Positions 8,235-17,422 are shown, counted from the first letter of the stretch. The stretch: DNA of 64,000 bases from Streptococcus sanguinis (GCF_001078705.1 NZ_CDMW01000001.1:1295541-1359540); one strand, 5' to 3'. Notes: generated by a model not told the origin, from the letters alone. Made by a program: numbers and translations.

Positions 8235-10865
8235 ATGAATAACTTTAAAGGGCTAAGCTCAGCTGAGGTTGCAGCAAGCAAATCTGCCCATGGAGATAAT
8301 AAACTTTCCAGTAAAGAAGCCAACTCACTTCTTTCAATATTTATTGAGGCTTTCAAGGATCAGTGGATTTTGATTCTGCTGGCGGCCTTAGGTCTCAAAA
8401 TTATTTTCAACTTTATCGGCATGATTTTCCCAGGTATTGGTGAGGCAAATTGGTATGAAGCAATCTCCTTGATTTTTGCCATTCTCCTGTCAACAGGATT
8501 TTCTGCTATCTCACAATATCAAAATGAGCAAAAGTTTAATACATTACAAGAAGAAGCTAGCAAAACTAATGCTAAAGTCTATCGTGACGGTAAACTTAAA
8601 GAGATTTTAGTAGATGATATTGTCAAAGGAGACCAAATTCTTCTTCAAACTGGTGATAAAATTCCTGTTGATGGTATTATTCTTGCTGGAGAATTAAAGG
8701 TAAATCAAGCTATCTTGAATGGGGAAAGTGAAGATGCTACAAAAATCGCTTTAGGTGATAATGCAGAACCAGATAGTCAGGACCTCTTTACAGAATTAAA
8801 AATCTTCCGTGGGACTGTGGTAACATCTGGTGAAGCTGTTATGGAAGCAACTGATATTGGTGACCATACTGTTCTTGGAAGCATCAATACCTCTCTCCAA
8901 GAGGATGGGAAAGATTCTCCATCAAAAGAGAAATTGAACAAACTGGCAGAAAATATTGGCGTTCTTGGATACAGTGCTGGTGCGGCTTACTCTGTCATCA
9001 ACCTTGTTCTTGGTTTTCTTGCTTTAAATGCTGCAAACAATTTGAATCTTTCATCTATTTTCTTATTAGTCATTGAAACAATTCTCTTTGCAGTGACTAT
9101 CATTATCATGGCAGTTCCAGAAGGATTGCCTATGATGCTGGCTCTTGTGTCTTCAATGAACTCAGGCCGCTTATTAGCTCAGAATATTCTGGTTCGCCAT
9201 CCAGATACTATTGAAACAGCAGGTTATATGAATATCCTTTTCAGCGATAAAACTGGAACAATTACAGAAGGGAAACTATCTGTTGTTGATTTCTTCCTTG
9301 GCAATGGAATTCTTTATGAGACAACTGATGAGAGTTCTGCTGCTGATTTCTCGAGTATGTCTGAAAAGTTACTCAAGCAAGTTATTCATGGCATTGGTTT
9401 AAATAATGACGCTAATGTAGCAGATGGTATAGCTGTTGGAAGTAACGCAACTGACCGTGCTCTTTTAGATTTTCTAATCAACCGCAATCTCTTAGATTTT
9501 GATACAAACACTATTGCTGAAAAAGAACAGTTTAACTCTGCTAAAAAATATGCTAGTGTTACAACTAAGTCAGGCGAAATTTACATCAAAGGAGCACCAG
9601 AATTTATTTTAGATGATTGTCATTTCTATCTTGATAAAGACGGAAATAAGACTGCTTTTACTACTCCTGATAAAGATAAATTCTCTGCACTCTCTTTGGA
9701 ACAGGCTAATCGTTCTATGCGTCTTCTTGCTATTCTTAAAAAAGAAGGCTCAGATAAAATCTTGATTGCTATTGTATGTATTCGAGACAATGTACGGGAT
9801 TCTATTAAACAAACTGTTGAAACAATGAACAAAGCTGGAGTTCAAGTAGTTATGGTTACAGGAGACCGTAAAGAAACAGCTATTGCCATTGCTAAAGAAG
9901 CTGGAATCGTTACCAGTGATACAGATTTAATCCTAACTCATGATGAGCTAGAAAACCTCTCTGACGAAGAATTAAAAGCGCAACTTCCTAATATGAAAGT
10001 AGTAAGCCGCGCCTTACCTATGGATAAGAAGCGCTTAATTGAAGCAGCACAAGACCTTGATATGGTTTGTGGTATGACTGGTGATGGAGTAAACGACTCA
10101 CCTGCTCTTAAAGCTGCTGACGTTGGTTTCTCTATGGGAGATGGAACTGAAGTTGCCCGTGAAGCCTCTGATATTGTAATTTTAAACAATAGTTTGACGT
10201 CTATCGAAAAAGCTGTGCTTTACGGCCGGACAATGAGCAAATCAGTTAGCAAATTCATTATTTTCCAGCTGACAGTAAATGTAACTACTATTGCTATGTC
10301 TCTTCTCTCTCCTCTTTTTGGTCTGAAAGAGCCATTTACAATCATTCAAATCCTTTGGATTAACCTTATCATGGATACACTAGCTGCTTTGGCATTTGGT
10401 GAAGAACCTACCTTAGATCGTTACATGAATGAAAAACCAGTGGCTAAAAAAGCTAATATCCTAACAAAGTATATGAAGTCTGCTATTGGAGTTGCTAGCA
10501 TTTTCATTACTATTGTTTGTCTTGCTATTCTTAAAAATGTAGCTGGTATTCAAGATTTTATTACTAATGGAAGCGGAAACTTTGAAATGGTAACTACCTT
10601 CACTTTTACTGTATTTATCTATGCGATTATCTTCAATTCCCTCAATACTCGCAGTACCGGACTTAATGTTTTTGAACATATTTCAGAAAACAAAAAGTTC
10701 TCTATTGTTATGATTTCTATTGCTATCGTCCAATCTTTAATCATTCAGTTTGGTGGGCAGGTCTTCAACACAGTTCCTATGGATATTGAACACTATATTG
10801 TAGCTCTTGCTATTGCTGTTCTGATTATTCCTATAGACTTTATTCGAAAAGCTCTTACAAAATAA
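8235..10865 (+). CDS. P-type calcium-transporting ATPase (PMCA/SERCA-like)
   Basis: An 876-residue membrane pump of the P2 class. In order it shows an N-terminal cytoplasmic domain, the first two membrane helices, an actuator domain with LNGESE near residue 162 (TGES-type loop), the membrane motif PEGLP at 295-299, the phosphorylation motif DKTGT beginning at Asp338, a KGAPE nucleotide-binding motif near residue 453, and TGDGVND near residue 615, followed by the C-terminal helices. The PEGLP motif and NLIMDTLAA in helix 6 are typical of calcium pumps exporting calcium from the cytosol. It replaces the TerC membrane protein usually found with TerD genes, which suggests coupling of calcium handling to the calcium-binding TerD proteins (inference). 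The ribosome site is AGAAAGG. Manganese transport is an alternative, as some streptococcal relatives move both ions. Confidence 0.85.
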   Translation: MNNFKGLSSAEVAASKSAHGDNKLSSKEANSLLSIFIEAFKDQWILILLAALGLKIIFNFIGMIFPGIGEANWYEAISLIFAILLSTGFSAISQYQNEQKFNTLQEEASKTNAKVYRDGKLKEILVDDIVKGDQILLQTGDKIPVDGIILAGELKVNQAILNGESEDATKIALGDNAEPDSQDLFTELKIFRGTVVTSGEAVMEATDIGDHTVLGSINTSLQEDGKDSPSKEKLNKLAENIGVLGYSAGAAYSVINLVLGFLALNAANNLNLSSIFLLVIETILFAVTIIIMAVPEGLPMMLALVSSMNSGRLLAQNILVRHPDTIETAGYMNILFSDKTGTITEGKLSVVDFFLGNGILYETTDESSAADFSSMSEKLLKQVIHGIGLNNDANVADGIAVGSNATDRALLDFLINRNLLDFDTNTIAEKEQFNSAKKYASVTTKSGEIYIKGAPEFILDDCHFYLDKDGNKTAFTTPDKDKFSALSLEQANRSMRLLAILKKEGSDKILIAIVCIRDNVRDSIKQTVETMNKAGVQVVMVTGDRKETAIAIAKEAGIVTSDTDLILTHDELENLSDEELKAQLPNMKVVSRALPMDKKRLIEAAQDLDMVCGMTGDGVNDSPALKAADVGFSMGDGTEVAREASDIVILNNSLTSIEKAVLYGRTMSKSVSKFIIFQLTVNVTTIAMSLLSPLFGLKEPFTIIQILWINLIMDTLAALAFGEEPTLDRYMNEKPVAKKANILTKYMKSAIGVASIFITIVCLAILKNVAGIQDFITNGSGNFEMVTTFTFTVFIYAIIFNSLNTRSTGLNVFEHISENKKFSIVMISIAIVQSLIIQFGGQVFNTVPMDIEHYIVALAIAVLIIPIDFIRKALTK

Positions 10866-10877
10866 ATGTTAGTTATG

Positions 10878-10912
10878 AAAAGGCTGAGACAATAGTGTTT
10901 CGGCCTTTTACT
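10878..10912 (+). terminator. Terminator after the P-type ATPase gene
   Basis: AAAAGGC (10878-10884) pairs with GCCTTTT (10903-10909), giving a stem that ends in a T-run. Its loop side contains the right copy of the 18-bp inverted repeat. Confidence 0.65.
10882..10899 (+). repeat. Right copy of the 18-bp inverted repeat flanking the ATPase gene
   Basis: Exact reverse complement of 8186-8203. It forms the 5' arm and loop of the terminator after the ATPase. Confidence 0.8.
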
Positions 10913-11264
10913 TATCATTTTTTACATAAGTGTGTATGAATGTTTAATAAATAGGAAAAATTGCTCATTCTAATTATACATTCCAATAATCTTCTAGAAT
11001 TTTTTTATAAAATACTTGAAGACTAGACTTATTAGCTCATTTATAGTAAGATTGGTATAGTTTGATGAATTGCACTCTTTGAAAACTAAAATTTATTCTC
11101 TTAAGACATTTGAGATTAAACTATTCTGTCATTTTAGTTTAACCAAAAATTTAAGACAATCAATCTAACTGTAATAACTATTAAATATAACTGCTTAAAA
11201 TTTTAAAAATTTTGTTTTCAATTAAACCTTTACAAATATCAGTTCCAATAAAGAGAGGAATATT
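10913..11264 (+). other. AT-rich intergenic region before the HAD/lyase pair
   Basis: No reading frame of note is present in this roughly 350-base gap. It is strongly AT-rich and contains one promoter candidate, TGGTATAGT at 11053-11061 (extended -10), about 200 bases before the next start codon. A long leader would result; no clear secondary structure was found in it. Confidence 0.4.
11053..11061 (+). promoter_or_regulatory. Possible extended -10 promoter of the HAD/lyase pair
   Basis: TGGTATAGT matches the TG-extended -10 form, but no -35 box is seen at the right distance. Confidence 0.3.
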
Positions 11265-12047
11265 ATGCTTTTTGCTACTGATTTAGATAGAACCATTATT
11301 TATTCTAATAAATTTGTCGAAAATTATCAGACTGTATCTTGTGTAGAACATCTAGACGGACGAGAAATTTCCTATATGAGTCATAAAGCATTGGAATTAC
11401 TAGAAAAAGTTAAAACCCGCTCCAATATCCATTTACTTCCAATTACAACTCGCTCGCTAGCGCAATTCTCCCGTATTATACCCCTACAGGACTGCCCTTA
11501 TGCTGTTGTTGCTAATGGTGGAATCATTTTACATAACGGCCAACCTTTAAAAGTCTGGCAGGAATACATTGAAAGAACTCGACAAATACAAGCTTTGGAT
11601 TATCCTAAAATCTTAGATATTTTAACTAAATATCAAAAATACTTAACTAGAACTCCTTCTTTGGTTGACAATCTATTCTTCTTTACCAAAGTTACCGAAA
11701 ATCAAGATGTCGTTCAAGAGTTTATCTTGCCAAGGCTCGAAAAAGATTTAAAAAACTTAGAATGGACTTTCACTCTTCAAGGACTTAAACTTTACATCAT
11801 ACCTAAAGAAATTTCTAAAGAAAACGCTCTTTCTTTTTTAAAAGACTATCTCAAAGAAGAATTTCTAATTACTTCGGGTGACGGAAAATTAGATGCTGGA
11901 TTCTTATCTTTGGGCGATATTAAAATGATACCAAAGAACAGTGAAGTTTACCAGCTTATCGATAATAAAGATGACTATATGATAGTTAATCAAGGAATAG
12001 AAGGCGCTGAGGATATTCTTTCAGTAGTCCTCGAACAAAAAACTTAA
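11265..12047 (+). CDS. HAD-superfamily phosphatase (Ter-associated)
   Basis: A 260-residue haloacid-dehalogenase-type hydrolase. Motif I is TDLDRT with the nucleophile Asp6 and the acid/base Asp8; motif II is the Thr of PITTRS near residue 66; a Lys in SKEN near residue 185 may serve as motif III; and the acidic motif IV is GDGKLDAGF near residue 205. The cap between motifs II and III resembles the Cof or sucrose-phosphatase (C2) type. HAD phosphatases of this kind occur beside PRTase, CitE-like and TerD genes, where they are predicted to dephosphorylate the product of the module; the substrate is unknown. A GAGAGGAAT ribosome site supports the start. The lyase gene follows after 22 bases. 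Confidence 0.75.
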   Translation: MLFATDLDRTIIYSNKFVENYQTVSCVEHLDGREISYMSHKALELLEKVKTRSNIHLLPITTRSLAQFSRIIPLQDCPYAVVANGGIILHNGQPLKVWQEYIERTRQIQALDYPKILDILTKYQKYLTRTPSLVDNLFFFTKVTENQDVVQEFILPRLEKDLKNLEWTFTLQGLKLYIIPKEISKENALSFLKDYLKEEFLITSGDGKLDAGFLSLGDIKMIPKNSEVYQLIDNKDDYMIVNQGIEGAEDILSVVLEQKT

Positions 12048-12069
12048 AAGTGTTGAATGGAAGATTTGA

Positions 12070-13134
12070 ATGAAATTTACTTATGATTCTATACCCCTAT
12101 TTAAAGAAGGATGCCAATTTAATCAAAATTCCCCAAAAGATTTATTGCAATATGCAATATCTGGACTTCTTTATATGCCCGCTCATCGAACTCAGATAGT
12201 TGATGAAATCATTGCCGGCCTCCATCCTTGCTGTAGCTCAATCTGTCTAGATCTAGAAGATTCTATCGGAGATGGAACTGTTCACCAAGCTGAATTACAA
12301 CTCTTTGAGACTTTAGACAAACTTAATCAAGCCTTGGAAACTGGCCAGTTAGATTTTGATTCTCTTCCTTTAATTTTTATCCGAGTCCGTTCTTCCAAAC
12401 AATTTAATCAGATGCTCGACCACTCTTCTCCTGATATCTTTAGATTAGTTTCTGGATTTAATTTTCCTAAATTTGATTCCACTACTGCTGCTGCCTACCT
12501 TCAAGTTTTTGACAAATTTTGCAAAAGAACGAATCAAACATTTTACATAATGCCAATTCTTGAGAGCGAAAGCATCATGAAAAAGAATACCCGAATGGAA
12601 GAACTTCTTTTTATATCAGAGTTATTGAAACCCTATAAAGAGAAAGTTTTAAATATTCGTGTGGGAGCAACTGATTTTAGTAATATTTTCGGTATTCGTC
12701 GTAATGTTCGCCAGACTATCTACGATGTTAAACTTATTGCTGACTGTCTAACAGATATATTAAATATTTTTTCCGCTGATTATATCTGTTCAGGACCAGT
12801 ATGGGAATACTTTAATAGCCGTTTTCAAGACGGTAATTGGGCTCATGGATTGAAAAAAGAGCTAGAGTTAGACAGACTTAATGGATTCGTTGGAAAAACT
12901 TGCATCCATCCCTCTCAGCTAAGTCTTATTGCTGAGAATAACATTGTTAGTTTAGAAGACTACCAAGACGCTCTGACCATTCTTAATTCGAATCAACAAC
13001 AGATTGGTGTATCAAAAGGATATAAAGAAAACAGAATGAATGAAATGAAGCCCCATAGCAAATGGGCAAAGAAAATTATCCAGTTAGCTACAGTCTACGG
13101 AATAGCTGAAGACGATGTTCCAAAGGATAATTAA
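12070..13134 (+). CDS. CitE/HpcH-like TIM-barrel C-C bond lyase (Ter-associated)
   Basis: A 354-residue protein related to the citrate-lyase beta subunit/HpcH aldolase superfamily. Near residues 36-64 it has YMPAHR followed by CLDLEDSIGDG, the usual arginine-containing strand and Asp/Glu motif. An IRVRS strand lies near residue 109, LNIRVGATDFSNIFG near residue 194, and the family's GKTCIHPSQL near residue 276. Enzymes of this fold cleave or form carbon-carbon bonds on acyl or aldehyde substrates with magnesium. The nearest described group is the lyase of Ter-linked biosynthetic gene sets; no substrate is known. It ends the plus-strand block, just before a bidirectional terminator. The ribosome site is weak (GGAAG with an 8-base spacer). 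Confidence 0.75.
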   Translation: MKFTYDSIPLFKEGCQFNQNSPKDLLQYAISGLLYMPAHRTQIVDEIIAGLHPCCSSICLDLEDSIGDGTVHQAELQLFETLDKLNQALETGQLDFDSLPLIFIRVRSSKQFNQMLDHSSPDIFRLVSGFNFPKFDSTTAAAYLQVFDKFCKRTNQTFYIMPILESESIMKKNTRMEELLFISELLKPYKEKVLNIRVGATDFSNIFGIRRNVRQTIYDVKLIADCLTDILNIFSADYICSGPVWEYFNSRFQDGNWAHGLKKELELDRLNGFVGKTCIHPSQLSLIAENNIVSLEDYQDALTILNSNQQQIGVSKGYKENRMNEMKPHSKWAKKIIQLATVYGIAEDDVPKDN

Positions 13135-13180
13135 CTGAGATAATAGAGGAATATATAACTAATGCTCAGCCTAACTATTT

Positions 13181-13233
13181 TTCTTTAACTAAAAAGACAC
13201 GTATTAAAAAGTCGTGTCTTTTTAGTTAAAGAA
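13181..13233. terminator. 21-bp bidirectional terminator
   Basis: Bases 13181-13201 and 13213-13233 form a perfect 21-bp inverted repeat with an 11-base loop. A-rich and T-rich flanks make it work on both strands, for the CitE-like gene (plus) and the acyltransferase gene (minus), which converge here. Confidence 0.85.
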
Positions 13234-13276
13234 ATAGCGATCTATTCATTTTTTTTAAAATGTTTTGGTAAACAAC

Positions 13277-14308
13277 TTAACCTTTCCCTCGCCATCGAAT
13301 CACCAACTCTGACGTCAGGTGGGTCAGGATAATCGTCAGAAGGAAGACCCAACGGCCAGTTTCCCACTTGGTCAGCTGCTGGGATTTGAGCAGAAAGAAA
13401 GATAACTCAATAAAGATAGGATGGAGGAAGAAATAAAGGATACTTAGATCTTTTAAATGTCGCCAATTTTTTTCACGCTTCCACCGTGTTTTTAACAGCC
13501 AATTGAATAAGAAAAGTGTAAAGGGAATGAGAGCAAAGAAAAAATTTTTATCCAGTCCCTGCCTGATGTAAACCAGTACTCCTTCGCCTGCTAGGAAAAG
13601 ACTTCCCAACAAAAGAGACAGCCAGCGTTTTTTCTGAAATAAGGCTATCTGCCCGTAATCAGCTAGAAAGTAGCCTAAATAGATAAAAATGGGCGTATAG
13701 AAGAGGCCATTCCTGCTAGTGAAAAAGAGCTTGGCATAAGCATCATACCAGTCTGTCAGCAGACTAGGCGACAGATAGGCGTGATAAGTCTCAATAGCAC
13801 CTAAGGCGTAGAGAATTAGCAAAAGGGCAAATGTTTTCTTGGGACCCAACTTCCTATACAAAAAATGGACCAGCAGCAAACCTAAGAGAAAGGCGGGGAT
13901 ATACCAGAGCTGGTAGCTCATTCCGATGTAGAAGAGCGCTGCTAGAATAGCCAGCAGAGCTAGGCAGAGAGGCAAGTGCAGAGATTGGAAGTAAGTCAAA
14001 GCATAGGGAAGATAGACCAAGCTCCAGAAGCCATAGACCTTTAAAATACCTTTGATATACAGAGTTAGTTTCGTAGAATCGTGCTCTCGCTTCCATCGTA
14101 CTCGGAAAAAATAGGCTGAAGAAATTAAAAAGAAAGGGACCGCCATGCGGCCAAACATACTCTTCTGAATAAAATGTAGAGCTTCATGTTCAAAAAGCCT
14201 CTGGCAGTGAACCAGAATTACCAAAACAGAAGCAATATATTGAAAAAGGCTGAGCAGGGCATAATTGACTGGCTGCCCTGGCCCTATGACTTCTCTCCTC
14301 TGCATCAA
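13277..14308 (-). CDS. Membrane-bound acyltransferase (Acyltransferase_3 family)
   Basis: A 343-residue, very hydrophobic protein with about ten predicted membrane helices. It opens with the family's first helix, containing the conserved His in VILVHCQRLF near residue 38, followed by a phenylalanine-rich FFLISSAYFF helix with the Arg-rich loop after it. Members transfer acetyl or other acyl groups to extracytoplasmic sugars or cell-wall components; the acceptor is unknown here. It is short compared with OafA-type proteins and has no SGNH extension. It is the last gene before the bidirectional terminator. The gap to the upstream membrane protein gene holds a relic of a methyltransferase end. 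Confidence 0.7.
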   Translation of the reverse strand: MMQRREVIGPGQPVNYALLSLFQYIASVLVILVHCQRLFEHEALHFIQKSMFGRMAVPFFLISSAYFFRVRWKREHDSTKLTLYIKGILKVYGFWSLVYLPYALTYFQSLHLPLCLALLAILAALFYIGMSYQLWYIPAFLLGLLLVHFLYRKLGPKKTFALLLILYALGAIETYHAYLSPSLLTDWYDAYAKLFFTSRNGLFYTPIFIYLGYFLADYGQIALFQKKRWLSLLLGSLFLAGEGVLVYIRQGLDKNFFFALIPFTLFLFNWLLKTRWKREKNWRHLKDLSILYFFLHPIFIELSFFLLKSQQLTKWETGRWVFLLTIILTHLTSELVIRWRGKG

Positions 14309-14363
14309 GCTTTCTCCTTACGAGGTTTGTTTAAGATGTAAATGAGCACTTCTTCCCTTTAAC

Positions 14364-14402
14364 CTAGGACTTGACTAGCCAAACATGCTGAAAGGCGACA
14401 AT
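14364..14402 (-). pseudogene. Relic of a methyltransferase 3' end
   Basis: Read on the minus strand these 39 bases encode IVAFQHVWLVKS and a stop. The intact methyltransferase at 15015-15734 ends IAAFQHVWLRKDREI. The two share 18 identical bases (14376-14393 and 15036-15053). The codon before the relic is a stop, so only the tail survives. Together the two copies bracket the gene at 14451-14999. Confidence 0.5.
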
Positions 14403-14450
14403 CTACCTTTCTTGCTACTTTCTATTAAACATTTAGATCTGTAAACTAGA

Positions 14451-14999
14451 TTATTTTAAAAATATAGGATAGTAAACTTGATAAGCTAAAAGAAAAACTA
14501 GTAAAAAATTAATAACTTGGGAAAGATATAGAATTTTATTGCTTTTCTTACCTTTTCTCCCATACTGGCAATAGAGATAAAGAGAAAATGTCAACACAGA
14601 GTAAAGTTGACCTAGGAATATTTCTGATCTGTACTGACTAAGTAAGTTAAACCCCTTGCAGATAAGAATAAAAACAGGCAGCTGACATATCATTGTCATT
14701 ATTAAACTAATTGGAGCTGCAAAAAAAGATGATTTTCCCGTTTTCAACGAGTTTCTTAGTGATTTAAACCACATTACAAGGTAAAAAATCCCATAAATAC
14801 CAATCAAAACTAAAAAAAGAAAACCTAATAGTATACCCGACTCTAAAGAAGAAGTTTGGCCTGTACTAAATGCTTGGCCAAAACCGAAAGCAAGTAGAAT
14901 TAAAGCAAAAAAACTCAAGGGAGGACCTATTAGTAAAACCAACCAATTATAAATGTAACATAGAGCAAAATAATCCTTTTGTTTCTTTAAAAATTTCAT
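14451..14999 (-). CDS. Unknown membrane protein
   Basis: A 182-residue protein with no family that I recognise. It has a short basic start (MKFLKKQKDYF) and about five hydrophobic segments, at roughly 16-40, 55-75, 93-112, 130-148 and 160-178, separated by short polar loops such as KSLRNSLKTGKSS. It has no cysteine-rich or catalytic-looking motif. AGAGG precedes the ATG by seven bases. It starts 15 bases after the methyltransferase stop, so it is probably co-transcribed with it. The duplicated methyltransferase end on its far side suggests that it was inserted, or arrived by unequal recombination. Confidence 0.55.
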   Translation of the reverse strand: MKFLKKQKDYFALCYIYNWLVLLIGPPLSFFALILLAFGFGQAFSTGQTSSLESGILLGFLFLVLIGIYGIFYLVMWFKSLRNSLKTGKSSFFAAPISLIMTMICQLPVFILICKGFNLLSQYRSEIFLGQLYSVLTFSLYLYCQYGRKGKKSNKILYLSQVINFLLVFLLAYQVYYPIFLK

Positions 15000-15014
15000 G
15001 TAAATCCTCTTATT

Positions 15015-15734
15015 TTAAATCTCTCTGTCCTTCCTTAGCCAAACATGCTGAAAAGCAGCGATGTCTCGATAAGGTGATTGGTTGCAGACTGCTAGCTCCA
15101 TCTTAAGCATCTTTTGAGCCCAGTCAGGGGCAGTTTTGTAGTCATTGGATTGCAGCCCGTAAAAAATCCGTAGTCCTTGATAATCTTCAACTTCTAATGA
15201 GAGACCTGAAATCACTTCTTGGATCTGATAGACCTTTGCAGCTCCCATGCTGTGAGTTTGATATTCCTGACCCGCCAAAAGCTGCTGGGCCTTTTCTAGG
15301 CCATTTTCAAAAACCACCGTATGCATAATGCGTCCAACCTCGTGATGCTTGACCAGAGAAATTTTGCCGTCCTTTTTTAAGAGGCGGGAAAATTCTGTCA
15401 AATAGAGATCAGGGTCTGATACATACTCTAAGACATTATGACAGATGATGATATCAAAAGACTGGTCTGGCAATTTCTGCAGAAGGTCCAAACTGCCTTG
15501 CAATTGCTCATAGAAAAAGTTCTGCTTGCGCTCAGCAATCATTTCTGAACTAGGCTCGATTGCGGTCACTTGGTTCTTTTCCGCTAGAAAATCAGCCACA
15601 ATTCCAAAACCGCTGCCGAAATCAAGAATTTTCTGGCCCTTCAGCGACTCTAGAAAGGCAAAAACAATATCATACTGAAGCTTGCCCCAAGGCGCCTGCA
15701 GATGAGCTTTGTAGGCTTGTAGATTAGCTGTCAT
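15015..15734 (-). CDS. Class I SAM-dependent methyltransferase
   Basis: A 239-residue soluble protein with a class I methyltransferase fold. SAM-binding motif I is LDFGSGFGIVADFL near residues 36-49, the acidic end of strand 2 is AIEPS near residue 58, and motif IV is DIIICHNVLEYV near residues 90-101. The layout is that of small-molecule methyltransferases of the UbiE/BioC type, but no substrate-specific motif is seen. It starts six bases after the SDR stop with a GTGAGG ribosome site, so it has been appended to the SDR-rnz-hflX-miaA transcript. Its 3' end is duplicated as a relic at 14364-14402. Confidence 0.75.
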   Translation of the reverse strand: MTANLQAYKAHLQAPWGKLQYDIVFAFLESLKGQKILDFGSGFGIVADFLAEKNQVTAIEPSSEMIAERKQNFFYEQLQGSLDLLQKLPDQSFDIIICHNVLEYVSDPDLYLTEFSRLLKKDGKISLVKHHEVGRIMHTVVFENGLEKAQQLLAGQEYQTHSMGAAKVYQIQEVISGLSLEVEDYQGLRIFYGLQSNDYKTAPDWAQKMLKMELAVCNQSPYRDIAAFQHVWLRKDREI

Positions 15735-15740
15735 AAAACC

Positions 15741-16496
15741 TCACTTATAGTTAAACATATTGGCTGCCATCTTGTCGGCAATTCTTGGAAAAAGGGTATA
15801 AAGCTTGTGAGCTAGATTGAGAATCCCTGGAAGATTAATTTCCCGCTTCTTTTTGCCAAAGGAGCTGACAATTTTGCTCGCTACAAAGTCAGGCTCAAGG
15901 ATATACTTGTCGACTGCTTTTACATAGGAACCATCAGGGTCTGCCTGATCGAAAAAGGCTGTTTTGATAGGACCTGGATTAACCGTCGTGACATAAACAC
16001 CAAAAGGCAGGAGTTCTAAACGCAGGGCGTTGGAAAAACCAATAGCTGCAAACTTGGTCGCTGAGTAAAGACTGGACTTGCTACTTGCAATGAGGCCGGC
16101 CATACTAACAATATTGACGATATGTCCTTGACCTGCCTGCTTCATGCGAGATCCAAAGATACGGGACAGGTTCATGAGGGCAAAGGTATTGACTTCAAAC
16201 ATGGTCTCGATATCGCTGGAGCTGATTTTGTCAAATTCTTCAAAAATCCCATAGCCAGCATTATTGACTAGGACATCTACGTGGCCATACTGGCTGTCAA
16301 TCCGCTTAGCAAATCTTTCCAAAGCTGAGCTGTCTGTGATATCCAGCTCCACTAGGTCAATATTTTCCCTTTCTCCATATAGTTTTTCCAGCTTAGCCTT
16401 GCTCCGACCGACCAAAATCAGTCGGTCATGGGGCAAGATCTCAACCATTTCCTGGGCCAGTCCACCGCTAGCTCCTGTGATGATGATATTTCTCAC
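15741..16496 (-). CDS. Short-chain dehydrogenase/reductase
   Basis: A 251-residue classical SDR. The dinucleotide-binding TGASGGLA lies at residues 7-14, NNAGYG near 82-87, and the catalytic Tyr-x-x-x-Lys in YSATKFA near residues 149-155, with the catalytic Ser in [11 protein letters not shown] just before. The Arg-rich region after strand 2 (GRSKAKL) favours NADP(H). Substrate is unknown; DltE-like labels for this family do not prove a role in lipoteichoic acid. The gene overlaps the rnz stop by four bases, the usual arrangement of this streptococcal cluster, in which recJ commonly follows. Confidence 0.8.
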   Translation of the reverse strand: MRNIIITGASGGLAQEMVEILPHDRLILVGRSKAKLEKLYGERENIDLVELDITDSSALERFAKRIDSQYGHVDVLVNNAGYGIFEEFDKISSSDIETMFEVNTFALMNLSRIFGSRMKQAGQGHIVNIVSMAGLIASSKSSLYSATKFAAIGFSNALRLELLPFGVYVTTVNPGPIKTAFFDQADPDGSYVKAVDKYILEPDFVASKIVSSFGKKKREINLPGILNLAHKLYTLFPRIADKMAANMFNYK

Positions 16497-17422
16497 AACT
16501 CCACCTCTTCCAAGTCCTTGACCACATGGACCTTTTCAAAGACAGCGCTAGCATCGCGGCGCATTTGGCTGATGTCCTTGGCCAAAAAGCGAGCACTGAT
16601 ATGATTTAGCAGGAGGCGCTTGGCACCAGCTTCCTTGGCTACTTCTGCTGCTTGCATATTGGTCGAATGACCGTGATTGCGGGCCAATTTTTCGTCTCCC
16701 TTGCCATAGGTTGCTTCATGGACCAGCACATCTGCTGATACAGCCAAGCGAACGCTGGCGGCAGTCTTCCGAGTATCACCCAGAATAGCAATGGTCTTGC
16801 CCGGACGAGGAGCTGAGATATAATCGGCTGCAATGATTTTGGTACCATCTTCTAGGACGATATCCTGACCGTTCTTGACTTTACCAAAGAGGGGACCAAA
16901 AGGTACGCCCGCCTCTCTTAGCTTATCTGCATCCAGCGTTCCTTCCAAATCTTTCTGCATCACCCGATAACCCACACAGAAAATCGTGTGGTCCAGCTTA
17001 TCTGCATAAACAGTGAACTTGTCCGTTTCCAGAATCTTACCCAGACTATTTTCATCAAACTCATGAAAATCAATTCGATAAGGCAGACGAGAGCCAGACA
17101 CGCGCAGGCTAGACAGGACAAAGTTTTTAATGCCTTTGGGACCATAAATCTCTAGGTCCGTCTGTTCTTCGTTAGCCTGAAAAGAACGACTAGATAAAAA
17201 ACCCGGCAGACCGAAAATATGGTCTCCATGCAGATGGGTGATAAAAATCTTGCTGATTTTGCGCGGTTTAATCGTTGTCTCCAAAATCTGGTGCTGGGTC
17301 CCCTCACCGCAGTCAAACATCCAGACCTCATTGATTTCCTCCAAAAGCTTGAGGACAAGGCTGGACACATTGCGAGCCTTGGAGGGCTGACCGGCTCCGG
17401 TTCCTAAAAATTGTAATTGCAT
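16493..17422 (-). CDS. rnz: Ribonuclease Z (tRNA 3' endonuclease)
   Basis: A 309-residue metallo-beta-lactamase-fold enzyme that removes the 3' trailer from tRNA precursors. The zinc motif [14 protein letters not shown] lies near residues 61-74. Further ligands are the Asp of ILGDTR near residue 213, the HEATY motif near 234 and the His of LLNHISARF near 270. The N-terminal [11 protein letters not shown] strand-loop is typical. Its length matches bacterial RNase Z. The unknown gene upstream ends 10 bases earlier on the transcript, and its own stop overlaps the SDR start. Confidence 0.92.
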   Translation of the reverse strand: MQLQFLGTGAGQPSKARNVSSLVLKLLEEINEVWMFDCGEGTQHQILETTIKPRKISKIFITHLHGDHIFGLPGFLSSRSFQANEEQTDLEIYGPKGIKNFVLSSLRVSGSRLPYRIDFHEFDENSLGKILETDKFTVYADKLDHTIFCVGYRVMQKDLEGTLDADKLREAGVPFGPLFGKVKNGQDIVLEDGTKIIAADYISAPRPGKTIAILGDTRKTAASVRLAVSADVLVHEATYGKGDEKLARNHGHSTNMQAAEVAKEAGAKRLLLNHISARFLAKDISQMRRDASAVFEKVHVVKDLEEVEL

